64,000 nt of DNA from Accumulibacter sp031732795 (GTDB taxonomy: Bacteria > Pseudomonadota > Gammaproteobacteria > Burkholderiales > Rhodocyclaceae), in the NCBI GenBank assembly GCA_031732795.1, contig JAVMKC010000077.1, positions 1 to 64,000 of the forward strand, given 5' to 3'. The notes beneath the pieces are model-generated. The model made no database searches. It had not been told where the DNA came from and worked only from the letters and a program-made list of their open reading frames with translations. The translations under genes were made by a program, and so were the position numbers. Below, in pieces: positions 61,380-64,000 of this stretch. Each line of letters opens with the position of its first letter. Position 1 is the first letter of the stretch.

Positions 61380-61683
61380 TTCATTTAAAATCAGACGTGA
61401 ATTCAAATTTGCCGCACAGCGGACCGGCGCCTGACATACCCGGGGCAACCGATTCGGCGGCCCACTCGAACACAGCCGGAGCCCGCATGATCGGCCTCTT
61501 GACGAACCGGAATGCCGGCCAAACCCGGGATCAATTGCCTATACCTGCGCTCGATTAATTTAAATTAAATCAGCCGATTAGATAAAAGCTGTCGAATCCC
61601 CGACTCCGGGACCGGGTTCCTGTGCAAGGAAATCGCTCCTGCGGTCGGAGCTCCGCCGCAGGGCTGGATCGAAGATGGCGAGA
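61380..61683. other. Intergenic region with AT-rich palindrome and hairpin
   Basis: 304 bp without a gene. Contains a perfect 14-bp AT-only palindrome TTAATTTAAATTAA (61555-61568) and a 7-bp-stem GC hairpin CCTGCGG ... CCGCAGG (61638-61662) past the end of the minus-strand FAH-family gene. The hairpin lacks a T-run. Confidence 0.5.
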
Positions 61684-62364
61684 TCAGACCAGGGTGATGT
61701 TCAGTTCACCCACACCGTCGATGCCGGCAATCAGCCGATCGCCACGCGCAACGGTCGACACGCCGGCAGGGGTGCCGGTAAAAATCAGGTCACCCGCGGC
61801 AAGTCTGACGTAAGTCGATAACTGGGCAATGATTTCGGCAACTTTCCACGACATCTGTCCAAGATCCCCGCGCTGTCGGGACTGACCGTTGACGTTCAGC
61901 CAGATCGGACCTTTCGCCGGGTGGCCGACGGCGGCGACGGGTTGCAGGGCGGCAATCGGCGCGCTGTGGTCGAAGCCTTTGGCCATGTCCCACGGGTGCC
62001 CCTTGTCCCTGGCCTGTTGCTGCAGATCACGGCGCGTCAGATCGATGCCGACGGTGTAGCCGAAAACGCAACGCAACGCCTCTTCGCTGTGAATGTCGAC
62101 CCCACCAGCAGCCAAAGCGACGACCAGTTCCACTTCATGTTGCAGATTGCCGGTTGCCGGCGGATACGGTACGTCACCGCCAGCGATCAGCGCATCGGCG
62201 GGTTTGCTGAAGAAAAAAGGCGGTTCGCGGGTATCGGCGCCCATTTCCGCGGCGTGGTCGGCGTAGTTGCGGCCGACGCAATAAACACGATGGACCGGGA
62301 AGACGGCATCGCTGCCGGCGATGGGAACCTGGGCCGGCGTAGCGGGTGGAAAAATGTAACGCAT
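61684..62364 (-). CDS. Fumarylacetoacetate hydrolase family protein
   Basis: A 226-aa FAH-fold enzyme of the small (FAHD1/YcgM-like) class that cleaves or decarboxylates acyl-pyruvates such as oxaloacetate. The conserved blocks are VHRVYCVGRNYADHAAEMGA, PPFFFSKPADALIAGG, NLQHEVELVVAL with the metal-binding Glu pair, GYTVGIDLTRRDLQQQARDK, then GHPWDMAKGFDHSAP, and IFTGTPAGVSTVARGDRL. Substrate specificity is not decided by the sequence. Divergent from azlC across 334 bp that show no further gene. Confidence 0.9.
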   Translation of the reverse strand: MRYIFPPATPAQVPIAGSDAVFPVHRVYCVGRNYADHAAEMGADTREPPFFFSKPADALIAGGDVPYPPATGNLQHEVELVVALAAGGVDIHSEEALRCVFGYTVGIDLTRRDLQQQARDKGHPWDMAKGFDHSAPIAALQPVAAVGHPAKGPIWLNVNGQSRQRGDLGQMSWKVAEIIAQLSTYVRLAAGDLIFTGTPAGVSTVARGDRLIAGIDGVGELNITLV

Positions 62365-62698
62365 GGTGTATTCCTCGAGTGGTGTATCTTGCTGAATCCG
62401 TAGCGAGTATAGCGTGAATCTCCGAGCGCCTCGAATCCCTGGATCTGCACGCGGAACCGGTCAGAAAAAGTCCGCTCAGCAGCCGTTGCCGGCAAAACGC
62501 ACCGGAACCTCCGTTCATCTCCCGGACGGGCAACGTTCGTCATGCAGGTCGCCAAAATCATCAAGTCCGCCCGGACATCGCTTAGAATCCGCAGCTTTCC
62601 TCGACGCCCTGCCTCTCTTTGCACAAGCCAGCCAATGGTATCGACGACCAGCAATTTCCAGCAGGGGGATCCGGCGATGTCCGACGAAAGTTGCGGTA

Positions 62699-63442
62699 GT
62701 GAATATTGAATCGGCGGATCCCCGGGCAAGACAGCGACAGGAATTGTTCGCCGGTGTGCGCGACACGGCGCCTTTGCTGCTGGGAGCGTTTCCATTCGGG
62801 TTGATCTACGGGGCTTTGGCGGCTTCGTCGGGTTTGTCGGCCACCGCGGCGATGTTGATGGCGATCTGCGTCTTCGCCGGCTCGTCGCAATTCATCGCCA
62901 TCGGACTGGTTGCCGCGCATACGCCGGTGGCGATCATCGTGTTCACCACCTTGATCGTCAATCTTCGCCATATGCTGTACAGCGCAACATTGTTGCCCTA
63001 TCTGCGACACTTGCCGCAAAAATGGCGGATTCCGCTGGCTTTCTGGCTGACCGACGAAACGTTCGCGGTGACCATTCACCGTTTCCAACGTGACGATGAT
63101 TCGCCGTACAAGCACTGGTATCAACTGGGTTCGTCGTTGGCAATGTACCTGAATTGGCAGTTCTGGTGCCTGCTCGGCCTGCTCCTCGGCACACGCATTC
63201 CGGATGCGCAGGCCTGGGGACTGGACGTGGCGATGCCGGTGACTTTCATCGGCATGCTGATTCCTTTCGTCAAGAGCAAGCCGGTGGCGGTTTGCGTGTT
63301 GACGGCTGGCGCGGCGTCGTTATTGACTTGGCAGTTGCCCTACAAACTGGGGATTCTGGTGGCCACTTTCGCCGGCATCACCGCCGGACTGCTGGCGCAA
63401 CGAATCAGCAACCGTCTGATCAACCAAAGCGACTGCCGATGA
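62699..63442 (+). CDS. azlC: Branched-chain amino-acid exporter large subunit AzlC
   Basis: Inner-membrane permease that with AzlD exports branched-chain amino acids or azaleucine-like analogues. From the GTG at 62699 it has 247 aa and starts 18 residues before the conserved GVRDTAPLLLGAFPFGLIYG. NLRHMLYSATLLPYLRHLPQ and LTDETFAVTI are further AzlC signatures, and about seven helices are present. The frame upstream of 62699 is open but has no resemblance to AzlC, so I exclude it. The TGA overlaps the azlD ATG (63439-63442). Confidence 0.88.
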   Translation: MNIESADPRARQRQELFAGVRDTAPLLLGAFPFGLIYGALAASSGLSATAAMLMAICVFAGSSQFIAIGLVAAHTPVAIIVFTTLIVNLRHMLYSATLLPYLRHLPQKWRIPLAFWLTDETFAVTIHRFQRDDDSPYKHWYQLGSSLAMYLNWQFWCLLGLLLGTRIPDAQAWGLDVAMPVTFIGMLIPFVKSKPVAVCVLTAGAASLLTWQLPYKLGILVATFAGITAGLLAQRISNRLINQSDCR

Positions 63443-63759
63443 GCGGCGAGGAATGGATGATGATCGCCGGGATGAGCGCTGTCACTTTCGGCATCCGCTA
63501 TTTTCTGTTTGCCGTCGCTGATCGCCTGCAACTGGCCCCCTGGCTGCTCGATTCGCTGAAATTCATCCCACCGGCGGTGTTGACGGCGATCACCGTTCCC
63601 GCGGTCGTGCTGCCGAACGGCGAATGGAATTTATCGCCAGCCAATCCATATTTGATCGCCGCCCTGGTCAGCCTGGTGGCGGGGGTGGCCAGCCGCAATC
63701 TGCTGCTGACCATCACTGCCGGTCTGCTGGCGTTTTTCGCGCACCGTCTGCTGTGGTAG
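63439..63759 (+). CDS. azlD: Branched-chain amino-acid exporter small subunit AzlD
   Basis: A 106-aa membrane protein with three to four helices. MMIAGMSAVTFGIRYFLFAV and LKFIPPAVLTAITVPAVVLP are the AzlD family motifs. Translationally coupled to azlC by ATGA. Works as the small partner in the AzlCD exporter. The window thus encodes both an importer (liv cluster) and an exporter for this substrate class. Confidence 0.9.
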   Translation: MSGEEWMMIAGMSAVTFGIRYFLFAVADRLQLAPWLLDSLKFIPPAVLTAITVPAVVLPNGEWNLSPANPYLIAALVSLVAGVASRNLLLTITAGLLAFFAHRLLW

Positions 63760-63849
63760 AAAGCGACGGGCGTCGGCGTCATCAGGTTGTCACAAAGCAC
63801 AGGCATTCTGCTTCCGCAGTTTCACGATTCATATTTACGGAGAGCAACC

Positions 63850-64000
63850 ATGAACAGCCGCCTGTCGAGCACTTTCAGTCGAATCTTTGTTTGTTCCCTG
63901 ACCGCCGCCACCTTGACGATCAGCCCGCTGGCTCACAGCGCGGCCACCGTAGTCAAGATCGACGGCTCGAGCACCGTCTATCCGATCACTGAGCTCGCCG
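63850..64000 (+). CDS. pstS: Phosphate ABC transporter substrate-binding protein PstS, 5' end
   Basis: Truncated by the end of the window. The first 50 residues are a signal peptide (SRIFVCSLTAATLTISPLAH with cleavage after SA or HSA) followed by VVKIDGSSTVYPITELA, the phosphate-binding loop of the PstS/SphX family. GGAGA lies 7-11 bases before the ATG. Periplasmic phosphate capture is the expected role; the length and neighbours cannot be seen. Confidence 0.85.
   Translation, partial: MNSRLSSTFSRIFVCSLTAATLTISPLAHSAATVVKIDGSSTVYPITELA

Noticed and set aside
62414..62698. N-terminal extension of azlC from 62414
   Set aside because: The 95 extra residues are Ser/Arg/Pro-rich with no resemblance to AzlC; the GTG at 62699 gives the normal length.

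Overview
The window looks like a chromosome segment of a GC-rich (roughly 60%) betaproteobacterium, most probably of the Rhodocyclales/Candidatus Accumulibacter kind. This rests on gene content: a fused LivM-LivG transporter subunit, an ubiE/ubiJ pair, an rpfE-recJ-lolCD neighbourhood, a betaproteobacterial minor-pilin operon, and a CARF protein of the family named after Nitrosomonas NE0113. The species is inferred; no rRNA or tRNA gene is present to anchor it.

Layout. 1-1137: decayed IS3-family element. 1225-6049: branched-chain amino-acid ABC importer (livK-livH-livMG-livF, minus strand). 6333-6842: decayed IS630-family transposase. 6954-8987: ubiquinone genes ubiE and ubiJ with a possible small ORF between them, plus a DUF971 protein. 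9231-13969: signalling block of a hybrid histidine kinase, an HD-GYP protein and a response regulator. 14373-19244: lipoprotein export lolC-lolD, divergent from an RpfE-type gene overlapping recJ. 19280-30450: type IV pilus minor-pilin operon pilE-fimT-pilV-pilW-pilX-pilY1, then a TonB-like ORF; PilY1 is giant (2259 aa) because of two internal repeat arrays. 30773-35944: homoserine dehydrogenase, AlaA-like aminotransferase, Mth938-like protein, ArnD-like deacetylase and a BI-1/YccA membrane protein. 36328-36575: a second IS630 remnant.

36606-51634 is a complete type III-A (Csm) CRISPR-Cas locus, all on the minus strand: CARF protein with a putative winged-helix C-terminus, CARF-HEPN ribonuclease, cas10, csm2, csm3, csm4, csm5, cas6, an array of 42 visible repeats interrupted by a 100-N assembly gap, then cas2-cas1-cas2. 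Three features stand out. The same palindrome (GGCAAGCTTGCC, one copy with one mismatch) lies upstream of three units, each time exactly 27 nt from a -10-like hexamer. The cas6 stop codon lies inside the leader-proximal repeat, so the array leader must be cas6 coding sequence. Two different cas2 genes flank cas1.

51635-52205 holds REP-like palindromes. 52206-54020: an unknown protein coupled to a PIN-domain protein whose reading frame runs far into a DJ-1/PfpI gene. 54273-55052: outer-membrane transporter-like protein. 55442-59744: parE-parC. 60026-60886: nadC. 61242-61379: a 45-aa membrane protein. 61684-62364: fumarylacetoacetate-hydrolase family protein. 62699-63759: amino-acid exporter azlC-azlD. 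63850 to the end: 5' part of pstS.
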